Source of the DNA: Anderseniella sp963787895
Lineage (GTDB): Bacteria; Pseudomonadota; Alphaproteobacteria; Rhizobiales; Aestuariivirgaceae
NCBI GenBank assembly: GCA_963787895.1
Contig: CAWBEX010000001.1
Span: 186,001 to 250,000, forward strand
Reading direction: 5' to 3'
Length of the DNA: 64,000 bases
Below, piece by piece: positions 8,380-17,424 of this stretch. Under the pieces are notes generated by a model. It did no database searches. It was given only the letters and a program-made list of their open reading frames with translations, and was not told the origin of the DNA. The position numbers and the translations under genes are program-made. Positions within the stretch are counted from its first letter, which is position 1, and the number at the start of each line of letters is the position of its first letter.

Positions 8380-9864
8380 TCAGGTTGTTTCTTGCACCTT
8401 TTGCAGTGCTCCGGCAATCAAATCCGGCAAATCCTCAGCGATCATGCCAGGACGAGCAAACAGGTTGGCCGCCTCACCGTGAAGCCATACAGCCGCGCAT
8501 GCAGCTTCAAACCCGTTCATGCCTTGCGCCAGCAGCCCGGTGCACAGCCCTGTCAGGACATCGCCGGAACCTGCTGTGGCCAATGCCGGGGGTGCATTGG
8601 CGTTGATGGCGACGCGCCCATCAGGCGCGGCGATCACAGTGTCGGCACCTTTGAGTATCAGCACAGCTCCAGCCTGTTTGGCGGCTCTGGCTGCACGTTC
8701 ACATTTTGATTCCGAACTTTCGTCCCGGACATTGAAAAGACGGGTAAATTCGCCTTCATGCGGGGTCAGGATGACGGGGCTTTCATGGCGTTTTATGGCC
8801 TCGAACAGGGGCTGGGACTGGCCAGCAAAACTGGTCAATGCGTCTGCGTCGAGTACAGCGCCACAGTTTGCAGACAAAACGGCCAAAACCTTGTCACGCG
8901 TGTCCTGGCCCACTCCGGCCGCCGGACCGATGCCGCAGGCGGTAACGCGGCGGTCCGCCAGGGTTCGGGCCAGTTCAACAGGCGTGTCTGCCTGCTGCAA
9001 CATGATAGCGGTCAGGTGAGCGGCATGCACTGGCAAGGCGGCTGCAGGTGATGCCATTGTAACAAGACCGGCCCCCACCCTCAGGGCGGCAGAGGCTGCG
9101 AGCCTTGCAGCACCGGTATTCCACGGCCCGCCGGATACCACAATTGCATGACCTCGAGTGTATTTGTGACTTCCCGTGTTCAACACAGGCAGATCTGGCG
9201 CGAATTGCGCAGGTTCGTTCAAGCGGATTTGCGGTTTGATGGATTTCAAGACAGCTGGTGCGATGCCTATGTCCACCACATGCAACCGGCCACACAAGGA
9301 CCGGCCCGGCAGCAGCCAGTGGCCCGGTTTTGCGCGGAAAAATGTAATGGTATGATGCGCTTCGACAGCGACCCCTCGCACCTTGCCCGTGCCCCCGTCG
9401 AGGCCTGATGGCACGTCGACAGCGATGCGAATCGACCTTGCCTTGTTTACTGCCTTGATCAGTTTTGCCAGCTCGCCGCCTATGTCTCGTGTCAATCCAG
9501 CCCCGAACAGCGCGTCGACGATCACCTTTGCACCCTTCAGGTTTTCGACGGAAGCTGGCAACACCTCACCCGCCCAGGCTTTGGCGGCCAGCGCCGCATC
9601 GCCTTTCAGCTTGTTCATTTCACCGGCCAGCATCAACTTCACCGGCCAACCGGCTTCATCAAGCAGGCGAGCAACCACAAAACCGTCGCCACCATTGTTG
9701 CCCGGTCCGGCAACAATGACGACAGGTGCCTTCACGCACACGGCCATAATCAGCCGTGCACATGCTGCGCCTGCGTTTTCCATTAGCCGGATGCCGGGGG
9801 TTCCGGCCTCGATGGTCAGCCTATCCGCCTCATACATCTCGTCAGGTGTCAGCAGTTCGTTCAT
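8380..9864 (-). CDS. nnr: Bifunctional NAD(P)H-hydrate repair enzyme
   Basis: Repairs damaged NAD(P)H hydrates: the N-terminal YjeF epimerase domain (about 1-215) interconverts R and S forms and the C-terminal ADP-dependent dehydratase domain (about 225-490) dehydrates the S form. The product is 494 residues, the normal two-domain length. Signatures are VAGPGNNGGDG near residue 53 and the phosphate-binding NANAPPALATAGSGDVLTG near residue 425. It overlaps the end of kynU by four bases and its stop is directly followed by a GTG, so kynU, nnr and the deacetylase gene form one tight unit. In related genomes nnr often lies near glnB, as it does here about 5 kb away. Confidence 0.95.
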   Translation of the reverse strand: MNELLTPDEMYEADRLTIEAGTPGIRLMENAGAACARLIMAVCVKAPVVIVAGPGNNGGDGFVVARLLDEAGWPVKLMLAGEMNKLKGDAALAAKAWAGEVLPASVENLKGAKVIVDALFGAGLTRDIGGELAKLIKAVNKARSIRIAVDVPSGLDGGTGKVRGVAVEAHHTITFFRAKPGHWLLPGRSLCGRLHVVDIGIAPAVLKSIKPQIRLNEPAQFAPDLPVLNTGSHKYTRGHAIVVSGGPWNTGAARLAASAALRVGAGLVTMASPAAALPVHAAHLTAIMLQQADTPVELARTLADRRVTACGIGPAAGVGQDTRDKVLAVLSANCGAVLDADALTSFAGQSQPLFEAIKRHESPVILTPHEGEFTRLFNVRDESSESKCERAARAAKQAGAVLILKGADTVIAAPDGRVAINANAPPALATAGSGDVLTGLCTGLLAQGMNGFEAACAAVWLHGEAANLFARPGMIAEDLPDLIAGALQKVQETT

Positions 9865-11105
9865 GTCACTTCACCGCGAACCTGGAAGCGCGGTTCAGTC
9901 CATACTTTCGCGTCAAGGCACTCTCGCATCACAAGCACCGCCTTCAACACATCGGCGTGACTGATGTAGAGCGGCGCAAAACCGAAGCGCATGGTATCCG
10001 GTGCGCGGAAGTCTCCGACGACGCCAGCTTCGATCATCGCCTGTACCACTTCATAGCCGTGTTCGAACGCGATCGATACCTGCGAGCCGCGCCGAGCCGC
10101 ATCACGCGGGGTTACGATTTGCAGTCCAAAGCCTTTGCACAGCGTGTCGACGCAATCCATGAAGAAGCCGGTAAGGCTGAGTGACTTGGTGCGCGCCGCG
10201 GCAATACTCACTCCGTCCATCGCCGCGATGCCGCACTCCACCGCCTTGAGGCCGAGTATGGCTTGCGAACCGGTCAGGAACCGGCGCATGGAATGGGCTG
10301 GCTGATAACCTGTCTTGAATGCGAACGGTTCGGCATGGCCCCACCAGCCGGTCAGCGGCTGGCGCGCGGTCTCGTGGTGACGGCTGGCGGCATAGAGGAA
10401 GCTCTGCCCGCCCGGGCCGCCGTTCAAGTACTTGTAGGTGCAACCAACTGCAAAATCGACGCGCCAGGCATCAAGCTCGATCGGCACCACACCCGCCGTA
10501 TGGCACAAGTCCCAGACCATGACGGCGCCAGCAGCGTGGACCTTTCGGGTAATTGCCTCCATGTCGAGCAATTCTCCGGTCTTGTAGTCAACATGGGAAA
10601 GCAACACCACCGCGACATCGGCGCCCAGTGCGGCATCCAGCGCGCTGTCGCCATTGTCAGCCAGACGCATTTCAAGCTTGCGCCCTGACGATGCTATCAA
10701 TCCCTCGACGATATAGAGATCAGTCGGAAAACTCGCCCTTTCGGAGACGATGACGCTACGCTCCGGCTTCAGCGAAAGCCCGGCGTGCACCGTCTTGAAA
10801 ATCGATATCGAAGTGCCGTCTGCTACCACGGTTTGCCCCGGCGCGGCACCGATCAAGGGGGACAGCCGATCGCCCAGCACCAACGGCATGTGCCACCACC
10901 CGTCGTCCATCCAGCTGGCTATCAGCGCTTCGCCCCACGCCTGCGTCACCGCGTTGGCCAGGTGAGCAGGCGCTGCCACCGGCATGGCGCCCAGTGAGTT
11001 GCCATCGAGATAGACAACGCCATGTGGCAGGTGAAAGCGGGCCTGAAGTGCGGCCAGATCGTCAGCACCATCAAGCGCGGCAGCGGTAGCAGCAAGTTTA
11101 TCCAT
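9861..11105 (-). CDS. kynU: Kynureninase
   Basis: PLP enzyme that splits kynurenine to anthranilate and alanine in tryptophan breakdown. The 414-residue product has the normal length. The PLP lysine is in VDFAVGCTYKYLNGGPG and the preceding VWDLCHTAGVVP supplies the cofactor-binding aspartate. The start at 11105 (MDKLAATAAALDG) is the only plausible one. No kynA or kynB is seen in the window. It is the first gene of a run that overlaps nnr by four bases and is divergent from the lytic transglycosylase gene. Confidence 0.95.
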   Translation of the reverse strand: MDKLAATAAALDGADDLAALQARFHLPHGVVYLDGNSLGAMPVAAPAHLANAVTQAWGEALIASWMDDGWWHMPLVLGDRLSPLIGAAPGQTVVADGTSISIFKTVHAGLSLKPERSVIVSERASFPTDLYIVEGLIASSGRKLEMRLADNGDSALDAALGADVAVVLLSHVDYKTGELLDMEAITRKVHAAGAVMVWDLCHTAGVVPIELDAWRVDFAVGCTYKYLNGGPGGQSFLYAASRHHETARQPLTGWWGHAEPFAFKTGYQPAHSMRRFLTGSQAILGLKAVECGIAAMDGVSIAAARTKSLSLTGFFMDCVDTLCKGFGLQIVTPRDAARRGSQVSIAFEHGYEVVQAMIEAGVVGDFRAPDTMRFGFAPLYISHADVLKAVLVMRECLDAKVWTEPRFQVRGEVT

Positions 11106-11301
11106 CTACAGCGGTCTCCGTTGGCGCAACAAGATTGTCGTTGCACCAGAGGTTAGCCAGCTTTACGAACTTGTGCACCCCCGCTTTTGAGCCAGCCAGG
11201 AGGACATGCGTCTACCACCTGGCCGACAGTACCACGTGACAAATCAACCTCACGGTGCCAAAACTCACTACAGCACGACACTTTCGCAGGAGACAGACAG
11301 G

Positions 11302-12090
11302 ATGCAGAAACTCAAGGGCCTATTCATCGCGCTGACCATGACGGCAACGATTGGAGCAACGCCGGCATTTGCTGCGCAATGCGGCAATAACAGCGGTGGC
11401 TTCAATAGCTGGAAAAGCCAGTTTGCCGCCGAAGCCAAGGCCAACGGCATCAACAACAAGGCGATCTCGGCCTTCATGGGCACCAGTTATGCTACCAAGA
11501 CCATTCATGCAGACCGCAACCAGAAGAGCTTCAAGCTGTCATATGAAAAGTTCAAGCAGGTGCGCGGAACAGCCACGATCATCAAGCAGGGCCGCGGCCT
11601 TAAGCGCAAGCATGCTTCACTGTTCAAGAGTATCGAGGCCAAATACGGCGTACCGGCTGGCCCGCTGATTGCGATCTGGGGCATGGAGACGGCATTCGGG
11701 CGGTTCACCGGTAACCAGAATGTGCTGTCTGCGGTTGCAACACTGGCCTATGACTGCCGCCGCTCGGCGTTCTTCACCGAACACCTCTATCACATGCTGA
11801 AACTTGTAGGTTCAGGCCGGGTATCGGCAAATTCCAAGGGCGCCATGCATGGCGAACTTGGCCAGACTCAATTCATGCCGAAAAATATCACGCTCTATGG
11901 CGTGGGCAACCTGAACACCCGCGACGGCGCACTGGCTTCAACCGCCAACTTCCTCAAGGGGCACGGCTGGAGGCGCGGTGCAGGCTATCTGCCCGGTCAA
12001 CCCAACTACGGTGCCATCCAGGGCTGGAACGCAGCGTCCGTCTATCAGCGGGCCATTGCAGAGATGGGTGCTGCCATCGACGGCAACTAG
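11302..12090 (+). CDS. Lytic murein transglycosylase (MltB/SLT-2 type)
   Basis: Cleaves the glycan chains of peptidoglycan in the periplasm. From ATG 11302 the product is 262 residues with a signal peptide (MQKLKGLFIALTMTATIGATPAFA). The catalytic Glu is in LIAIWGMETAFGRF near residue 130, followed by the family motif GELGQTQFMP near residue 190. An earlier in-frame ATG at 11206 has a very good Shine-Dalgarno (CAGGAGG, 11198-11204) but would bury the signal peptide. I prefer 11302, which has AGGAGA about nine bases upstream. The C-terminal GWRRGAGY and GWNAASVYQRAI are typical. Confidence 0.92.
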   Translation: MQKLKGLFIALTMTATIGATPAFAAQCGNNSGGFNSWKSQFAAEAKANGINNKAISAFMGTSYATKTIHADRNQKSFKLSYEKFKQVRGTATIIKQGRGLKRKHASLFKSIEAKYGVPAGPLIAIWGMETAFGRFTGNQNVLSAVATLAYDCRRSAFFTEHLYHMLKLVGSGRVSANSKGAMHGELGQTQFMPKNITLYGVGNLNTRDGALASTANFLKGHGWRRGAGYLPGQPNYGAIQGWNAASVYQRAIAEMGAAIDGN

Positions 12091-12092
12091 GC

Positions 12093-12119
12093 GCGCCTGT
12101 AACGCAGGCGCTTTGCCTG
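12093..12119 (+). terminator. Possible weak terminator after the transglycosylase gene
   Basis: A seven-base-pair stem GCGCCTG (12093-12099) with CAGGCGC (12105-12111), loop TAACG, followed by TTTGCCTGG. The T tract is short, so termination is uncertain. Confidence 0.4.
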
Positions 12120-12135
12120 GCCATGCGGCAGCAGG

Positions 12136-12954
12136 TTAGCCAGACTTGCCGCCGGACACTTCCTTGAGCCCGGCAAATTCGGCCCTCAGAGCCTTCACTT
12201 CTTTCAACACCTTCTCGACCTCCTTGTGCAGGTCAGCGCGGTCAGCGTTGGCCTCCTCGGCATGTTCCTTCTGCATGGCATCGACGATAACACCGATAAA
12301 CAGGTTCAATACGGTGAACGATGTTACCAGAATGAATGGCACGAAAAGCATCCAGGCGAGTGGAAACTGCTCCATCACGGGCCGCACGATACCCATTGAC
12401 CAGCTTTCAAGCGTCATGATCTGAAACAGGCTGTATGCACTTTCACCCAGCGAGCCGAACCACTCAGGAAAGCTGGCGGCGAATAGCTTCGTGGAGATGA
12501 CAGCGAAAATGTAAAAGATCATGCCCAGCAGAAGCACAATGGAAGCCATTCCGGGTATTGCCGCCAGAAGCCCGGTGACCACGCGGCGGATCGCCTTGAA
12601 CTGCGAGATGAGGCGCAGCACACGCAGAATGCGGAACGCACGCAGTACCGAGAATGCGCCAGTGGCTGGCAACAATGCGATCGCAACAATTGTGAAATCG
12701 AATATCCGCCACGGGTCACGCCAGAAGCCTGAGAAGTTTGCTGTCAGGCGCGCGCAAATCTCGGCCGCAAAGATGGCCAGGCAGGCTTTGTCGATGAAAG
12801 TCAACACAGAGCCAAACCGCTCCATCCACCAGGGCGAGGTTTCCAGGCCCAGCGTGATGGCATTGATGACAATCACGGCAATGATGAAACGTTCAAAGCG
12901 CGGATGGTTTACCAGCGAGGCAAGGCGGGCTAGCAGCATGACGGCTTTCTCCAT
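12136..12954 (-). CDS. Voltage-gated sodium channel, NaChBac/NavAb type
   Basis: Single-domain six-transmembrane channel that forms a homotetramer in the inner membrane. From ATG 12954 it is 272 residues; the longer open frame to 13236 runs antisense into the aminotransferase gene and is not real. The S4 voltage sensor is visible near residue 105 as RAFRILRVLRLISQFKAIRR, with an arginine or lysine at nearly every third position. The selectivity filter is MTLESWSMG, matching the TLESW core of bacterial sodium channels. A C-terminal coiled coil (HKEVEKVLKEVKALRAEF) fits the known tetramerisation helix. It is likely linked to marine sodium-based motility or pH homeostasis (inference). Confidence 0.93.
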   Translation of the reverse strand: MEKAVMLLARLASLVNHPRFERFIIAVIVINAITLGLETSPWWMERFGSVLTFIDKACLAIFAAEICARLTANFSGFWRDPWRIFDFTIVAIALLPATGAFSVLRAFRILRVLRLISQFKAIRRVVTGLLAAIPGMASIVLLLGMIFYIFAVISTKLFAASFPEWFGSLGESAYSLFQIMTLESWSMGIVRPVMEQFPLAWMLFVPFILVTSFTVLNLFIGVIVDAMQKEHAEEANADRADLHKEVEKVLKEVKALRAEFAGLKEVSGGKSG

Positions 12955-13102
12955 AAGGTGATATGCATGAATCCGACATGTGATGTCTTGTGAGGTATTC
13001 GTCAATCGGAACAAGCCCGCAAACGCCGCAATCGACTTGACCGGCAGAACCCCACCATGCGAACCAGCAGATGGAATAACTTTACCAGGTGAACACCCGG
13101 CG

Positions 13103-14479
13103 ATGACCAGCGCACTGGACCGCACCAAACTTGCAGCACTGCTTGAGCGGGAAACCGCACATTTCAATGACCGCACACAGCGCTCCGCTGAGTTGCTTGC
13201 CGAGGCTTCCGGCCTGATGCCAAACGGCGTGCCCATGGCGTGGATGGCCGGGCTGATCCATCACCGCCCGATCTACGTCACAGGTGGTGAAGGCAGCCGC
13301 TTCGATGATGTAGATGGCAACAGCTATATCGACTTCAACCTTGCCGACCTGAGCAACACGATCGGCTATGGCGAAACACCCGTCAGCAGGCGGGTCAGCG
13401 AACAGGCTTCGCGCGGCGTGCAGTTCCTGCAACCCACCGAAGACGCAATTGCGGTGTCTCGCGAACTGAAAAAGCGTACCGGCCTGCCGATGTGGCAATA
13501 CACGTTGAGTGCATCCACCGCCAACACCGAAATCATCCGCATTGCCCGCGCCTTCACGGGCCGTGAAAAGATCGTGCTGTTTGAAGGCAAGTATCATGGC
13601 CACATCGACGCGACCATGACCGAAGGTGGTGAACCAGGTTCAAACTCTGCGGGCAAACCTGCGGGGCTAGGCTTGTCAGCCAACGCGGCAGCAAACAGTA
13701 TCACCATCCCCTTCAATGACCTTGGCACACTGGCCAGGGCACTGGCTTCAGGAGATGTTGCGCTGGTCATGACGGAACCTGCCCTGACCAATTGCCACCT
13801 GGTGCTGCCTGCCCCCGGCTTTCTGGCGGAAGCAGCGCAAATGGCCCACGCTGCGGGCGCGCTGTTTGCGCTGGACGAAACCCATACCTGGCAATTTGCC
13901 TATGGCGGCATGAATCGCACCGAAAAGGCCGATACCGACTTCGTCGCGCTCGGAAAAGGCATGGGCAGCGGTGTTCCATTGGGTGCCTACGGCATGACCA
14001 CGCCGCTCGCTGCCTTCGTGGCACAAAACCTTGATGACTACACCGAAACCAGCCACGGACTGGCCATCGGCGGAACCACATTTGCCAGCGCTTTGACCAT
14101 GGCTGCGGCCCGCGCAACCCTTGAAGACTGCCTCACCGAGGAAGCCTATGCCCGCATTGCAGGCCTGGGCGAAAAACTGGCAGACGGCATTGACGCTGCC
14201 ATTGCGCAAGCCGCCCTGCCCTGGCGCGCCTTCCGCCATGGCCCGAGGTCGGGCTTTTGCCTGTCAGCGCGCTTGCCGCGCAACTACAGCGAGGCTCTGG
14301 CCTCTTTCGACATGGAGTTCATCAACGCCCGGCGGATATTCATGGCCAATCGCGGCATCTGGGAAGCTATTGCTCCCGCAGGCCCGCAAGTGTCTTTTGC
14401 GCACAGCGAAGCGGATGTCGACGCCTACATTGCAGTGACGGGGGAGTTTTTGCGGGAAGCGATCGCAATGGGGAATTGA
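13103..14479 (+). CDS. Class III PLP aminotransferase (glutamate-1-semialdehyde aminomutase-like)
   Basis: PLP-dependent aminotransferase or aminomutase of fold type I; substrate unknown. From ATG 13103 (MTSALDRTKLAALL) it is 458 residues. Key features are FEGKYHGHIDATM near residue 160, ALDETHTWQFAYGG with the PLP-pyridine aspartate near residue 255, and the Schiff-base lysine in FVALGKGMGSGVPLGAYGM near residue 285. It is like the GSA-aminotransferase subgroup but longer than HemL (about 430), and a general role in amino acid or amine metabolism is more likely. It stands alone, divergent from the sodium channel gene. Confidence 0.85.
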   Translation: MTSALDRTKLAALLERETAHFNDRTQRSAELLAEASGLMPNGVPMAWMAGLIHHRPIYVTGGEGSRFDDVDGNSYIDFNLADLSNTIGYGETPVSRRVSEQASRGVQFLQPTEDAIAVSRELKKRTGLPMWQYTLSASTANTEIIRIARAFTGREKIVLFEGKYHGHIDATMTEGGEPGSNSAGKPAGLGLSANAAANSITIPFNDLGTLARALASGDVALVMTEPALTNCHLVLPAPGFLAEAAQMAHAAGALFALDETHTWQFAYGGMNRTEKADTDFVALGKGMGSGVPLGAYGMTTPLAAFVAQNLDDYTETSHGLAIGGTTFASALTMAAARATLEDCLTEEAYARIAGLGEKLADGIDAAIAQAALPWRAFRHGPRSGFCLSARLPRNYSEALASFDMEFINARRIFMANRGIWEAIAPAGPQVSFAHSEADVDAYIAVTGEFLREAIAMGN

Positions 14480-14690
14480 GAGCGCGATGGCTATGGTACC
14501 AACCACTTAAGATGAGCAGAGGTTGATCCAGTGCAACGCTTCTGACTCCTGCTATGCAGGTCGCGCCCCGTGGAAAATCCGCCCAATCTTAATGCATCTG
14601 CCTAATTTTTAATCGCCTAATTTTCACACACTGATTCCGCTTACACCCCCAAGCCATTGAAAGCACAACCATTTCCCCTGCCCTTGAGTT

Positions 14691-14706
14691 TGGCACGGCA
14701 CGTGCA
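14691..14706 (+). promoter_or_regulatory. Sigma-54 (-24/-12) promoter of glnB-glnA
   Basis: TGGCACGGCACGTGCA matches the RpoN consensus TGGCAC-N5-TTGCA with one mismatch, and the GG and GC cores are 10 bases apart as required. It lies about 65 bases upstream of the glnB start. It suggests NtrC-dependent induction under nitrogen limitation; I did not see a convincing NtrC-binding dyad in the rest of the gap from 14480. Confidence 0.8.
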
Positions 14707-14772
14707 AACGCGTTAACCAACCATTAAAGCGGCGAGGCCTTGTGACTGAAAGCGGGCCCGTTTGGAGGCGCA

Positions 14773-15111
14773 ATGAAAAAAATTGAAGCAATAGTCAAGC
14801 CGTTCAAGCTCGACGAGGTAAAAGAGGCGCTGCAGGAAGTGGGCCTGCAAGGTATCACCGTGACCGAAGCCAAGGGCTTTGGCCGCCAGAAGGGCCACAC
14901 CGAGCTTTATCGCGGCGCGGAATATGTCGTCGACTTCCTGCCAAAGGTGCGCATCGAGATCGTGCTGGACGACAAGCTGGTCGACCAGGCAGTAGAGGCT
15001 ATCATGAATGCAGCGCGAACAGGCCGCATTGGCGATGGCAAGATTTTCATCTCGACTGTAGATGAAGCCATTCGTATCCGTACCGGCGAGTCCGGCGTGG
15101 ACGCGCTTTAG
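14773..15111 (+). CDS. glnB: PII nitrogen regulatory protein GlnB
   Basis: Trimeric signal protein that senses 2-oxoglutarate and ATP/ADP and is uridylylated under nitrogen starvation. The product is 112 residues, the standard length. Tyr51 of the T loop, the uridylylation site, is present in YRGAEYVVDFLPK, and the C-terminal ISTVDEAIRIRTGE is standard. It begins a sigma-54-controlled unit with glnA, 56 bases upstream of it. The context makes GlnB a more likely name than GlnK, as no amtB is adjacent. Confidence 0.97.
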   Translation: MKKIEAIVKPFKLDEVKEALQEVGLQGITVTEAKGFGRQKGHTELYRGAEYVVDFLPKVRIEIVLDDKLVDQAVEAIMNAARTGRIGDGKIFISTVDEAIRIRTGESGVDAL

Positions 15112-15167
15112 ATTATCTTCCGTTCACTCCAACCCAATTCCAACTCAAGACTAACGAGGGCAAACAG

Positions 15168-16589
15168 ATGGCCAAGAAACCTTCTCCGGTTGCAGGTGCA
15201 ATGAAGTACCTGAAAGACAATGACGTGAAATACGTCGACCTGCGCTTTACTGATACGCGCGGCAAGATGCAGCACGTCACCCAGGACATTTCCACAATCG
15301 ACGAGGACGTATGGGCCGATGGCCTTATGTTCGATGGCTCGTCCATCGCCGGCTGGAAGGCAATCAATGAGTCCGACATGGTGCTGATGCTCGACCCGGA
15401 CTCGCTGCACATAGACCCGTTCTATGCCCAGAAGACCGCAGCAGTGTTTTGCGACATTCTGGAGCCGGGTACAGGCGAGGCTTATGACCGCGATCCGCGC
15501 ACCACGGCCAAGAAGGCGGAAGCCTATGTCAAGTCTACCGGTATTGGCGACAGCATCACAGTCGGCCCTGAAGCCGAATTCTTCATGTTTGACGACGTGC
15601 GCTTCTCATCTGACATGTACAACACCGGGTTCAAGGTGGATTCGACAGAGTTGCCGTCCAACATGGATGCCGAATATGAAATGGGCAACATGGGCCACCG
15701 CCCGCGCGTCAAGGGCGGTTACTTCCCGGTCAACCCGATCGACTCCGGCCAGGACATCCGCGGTGAGATGCTGGCAGCCATGGCATCCATGGGCGTCACC
15801 GTTGAAAAGCACCACCATGAAGTGGCGGCAGCGCAGCACGAACTTGGCATCAAGTTTGAAACACTGACCAAGTGTGCCGACCAGTTGCAGATATACAAGT
15901 ACGCGATCCACAACGTGGCGCACCAGTATGGCAAGACCGTCACATTCATGCCCAAGCCTGTGTTTGGTGACAATGGATCCGGCATGCACGTGCATCAGTC
16001 GATCTGGAAAGACGGCAAGCCGCTGTTTGCAGGCAACCAGTATGCCGACCTGTCTGAGATGTGCCTGTACTATATAGGTGGCATCATCAAGCATGCGAAG
16101 TCGCTGAACGCCTTCACCAACCCGTCCACCAACTCCTACAAACGTCTGGTGCCGGGTTACGAAGCCCCTGTTCTGCTGGCATACTCGTCGCGCAACCGCT
16201 CGGCTTCCTGCCGTATTCCATGGACAGCATCGCCAAAGGGCAAGCGCGTTGAAGTCCGCTTCCCTGACCCGACTGCGAACCCCTACCTGGCATTCTCCGC
16301 GATGGTGATGGCCGGCATGGACGGCATCATGAACAAGATCCACCCGGGCGATCCGATGGACAAGGATCTGTATGACCTGCCACCAGCAGAACTGAAGGAT
16401 ATCCCGACAGTCTGCGGTTCACTTCGTGAAGCACTCAGCTCTCTCGATGCCGACCGTGATTACCTGAAAGCTGGCGGTGTGTTTTCTGACGATCAGATCG
16501 ATGCCTACATCGAACTGAAGATGGAAGAGAACATGCGTTACGAAATGACCCCGCACCCGATCGAGTACGACATGTACTACTCGGTCTGA
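15168..16589 (+). CDS. glnA: Glutamine synthetase type I
   Basis: Makes glutamine from glutamate, ammonia and ATP as a dodecamer. The 473-residue product has the usual GSI signatures: the N-terminal MFDGSSIAGW near residue 55, the ATP-binding KPVFGDNGSGMHVHQS near residue 265, and the adenylylation site Tyr402 in DKDLYDLPP, consistent with control by GlnE. It follows glnB directly and is closed by a strong terminator. It is probably transcribed from the sigma-54 promoter at 14691; I saw no second promoter in the short gap. Confidence 0.98.
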   Translation: MAKKPSPVAGAMKYLKDNDVKYVDLRFTDTRGKMQHVTQDISTIDEDVWADGLMFDGSSIAGWKAINESDMVLMLDPDSLHIDPFYAQKTAAVFCDILEPGTGEAYDRDPRTTAKKAEAYVKSTGIGDSITVGPEAEFFMFDDVRFSSDMYNTGFKVDSTELPSNMDAEYEMGNMGHRPRVKGGYFPVNPIDSGQDIRGEMLAAMASMGVTVEKHHHEVAAAQHELGIKFETLTKCADQLQIYKYAIHNVAHQYGKTVTFMPKPVFGDNGSGMHVHQSIWKDGKPLFAGNQYADLSEMCLYYIGGIIKHAKSLNAFTNPSTNSYKRLVPGYEAPVLLAYSSRNRSASCRIPWTASPKGKRVEVRFPDPTANPYLAFSAMVMAGMDGIMNKIHPGDPMDKDLYDLPPAELKDIPTVCGSLREALSSLDADRDYLKAGGVFSDDQIDAYIELKMEENMRYEMTPHPIEYDMYYSV

Positions 16590-16629
16590 CAATCGCTTAC
16601 CCCCGGCAACTCCGCCGGATGCTGCAACG

Positions 16630-16675
16630 ACCGGCTCCACGTTTTTTCGGCGTATGGAGCCGGTCTTCTTTGTTT
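16630..16675 (+). terminator. Rho-independent terminator of glnBA
   Basis: A perfect 10-base-pair stem ACCGGCTCCA (16630-16639) with TGGAGCCGGT (16655-16664), a 15-base loop and a T-rich tail CTTCTTTGTTT. It lies 41 bases after the glnA stop. Confidence 0.85.
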
Positions 16676-16754
16676 CGGCGCGCCCTTGTTAACCAACTGT
16701 AAACCGTTACCAGCCTTAATCAGCACACGGAGCTGGGTGCGGGTTGGAAGCCGA

Positions 16755-17345
16755 ATGAAAGTCTACGCAAGATTCTGTTTATGCCTGCTGGGAATGATTG
16801 CGCTGGCGTTGTACGCCGTCGCTCCGGCCCATGCAGCAGGCGATGGTCTTTTCAATAGCAAGCTCGGACCTGTCCCGCACGGGCTTCCCGGCCCGGAAGA
16901 GATCAAATTTCCAACAAAGTTTTCACCAGGCACCATCGTTGTCGTGGTCAAGCATCGCCGTCTTTACTATGTCACCTCGCGCGGCAAGGCGTTGCGCTAT
17001 GTGGTCGGCGTCGGGCGTGAAGGCATGAGCTGGAAAGGCACCGCGACCGTTCAACGCAAAGTCAAATGGCCGTCATGGACGCCTCCGGCAGACATGCGCG
17101 CACGGGCACGCAAGAATGGCGTCACTTTGCCAGCGCAACTGGATGGCGGTGCCGGAAACCCGCTTGGAGCACGCGCACTGTACCTTTACAAGGACGGCAA
17201 GGATACATTGTACCGTATACACGGCACCAACCAGCCATATGAGCTGGGCAAGGCGAACACGGCCGGTTGCATCCGCATGCTCAATCATCATGTCGCCGAG
17301 CTCTTCGAAAAAGTGAAAATGGGTGCCAACGTAATCGTTATGTAA
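16755..17345 (+). CDS. L,D-transpeptidase (YkuD domain)
   Basis: Periplasmic enzyme that cross-links peptidoglycan or attaches proteins to it. From ATG 16755 the product is 196 residues with a signal peptide (cleavage near APAHAAG). The YkuD domain spans about residues 58-196. The catalytic motif is HGTN followed by NTAGCIRMLNHH, with the nucleophile Cys near residue 172 and its His about 18 residues before it. The final part, FEKVKMGANVIVM, is typical. It is a single-gene unit lying after the glnA terminator. Confidence 0.93.
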   Translation: MKVYARFCLCLLGMIALALYAVAPAHAAGDGLFNSKLGPVPHGLPGPEEIKFPTKFSPGTIVVVVKHRRLYYVTSRGKALRYVVGVGREGMSWKGTATVQRKVKWPSWTPPADMRARARKNGVTLPAQLDGGAGNPLGARALYLYKDGKDTLYRIHGTNQPYELGKANTAGCIRMLNHHVAELFEKVKMGANVIVM

Positions 17346-17424
17346 GTCAGCTACGGCGCTTGCCTTATGCAATCCAATAAGCCAGTTTCGCCCACCTCAG
17401 AAAAACCCGGGGCAACACTGCTGA

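Noticed and set aside
12955..13236. N-terminal extension of the sodium channel frame
   Set aside because: Runs antisense into the aminotransferase gene; the channel family starts at 12954.
15606..16343. 245-codon minus-strand frame in glnA
   Set aside because: Antisense to glutamine synthetase; composition mirrors its codons.
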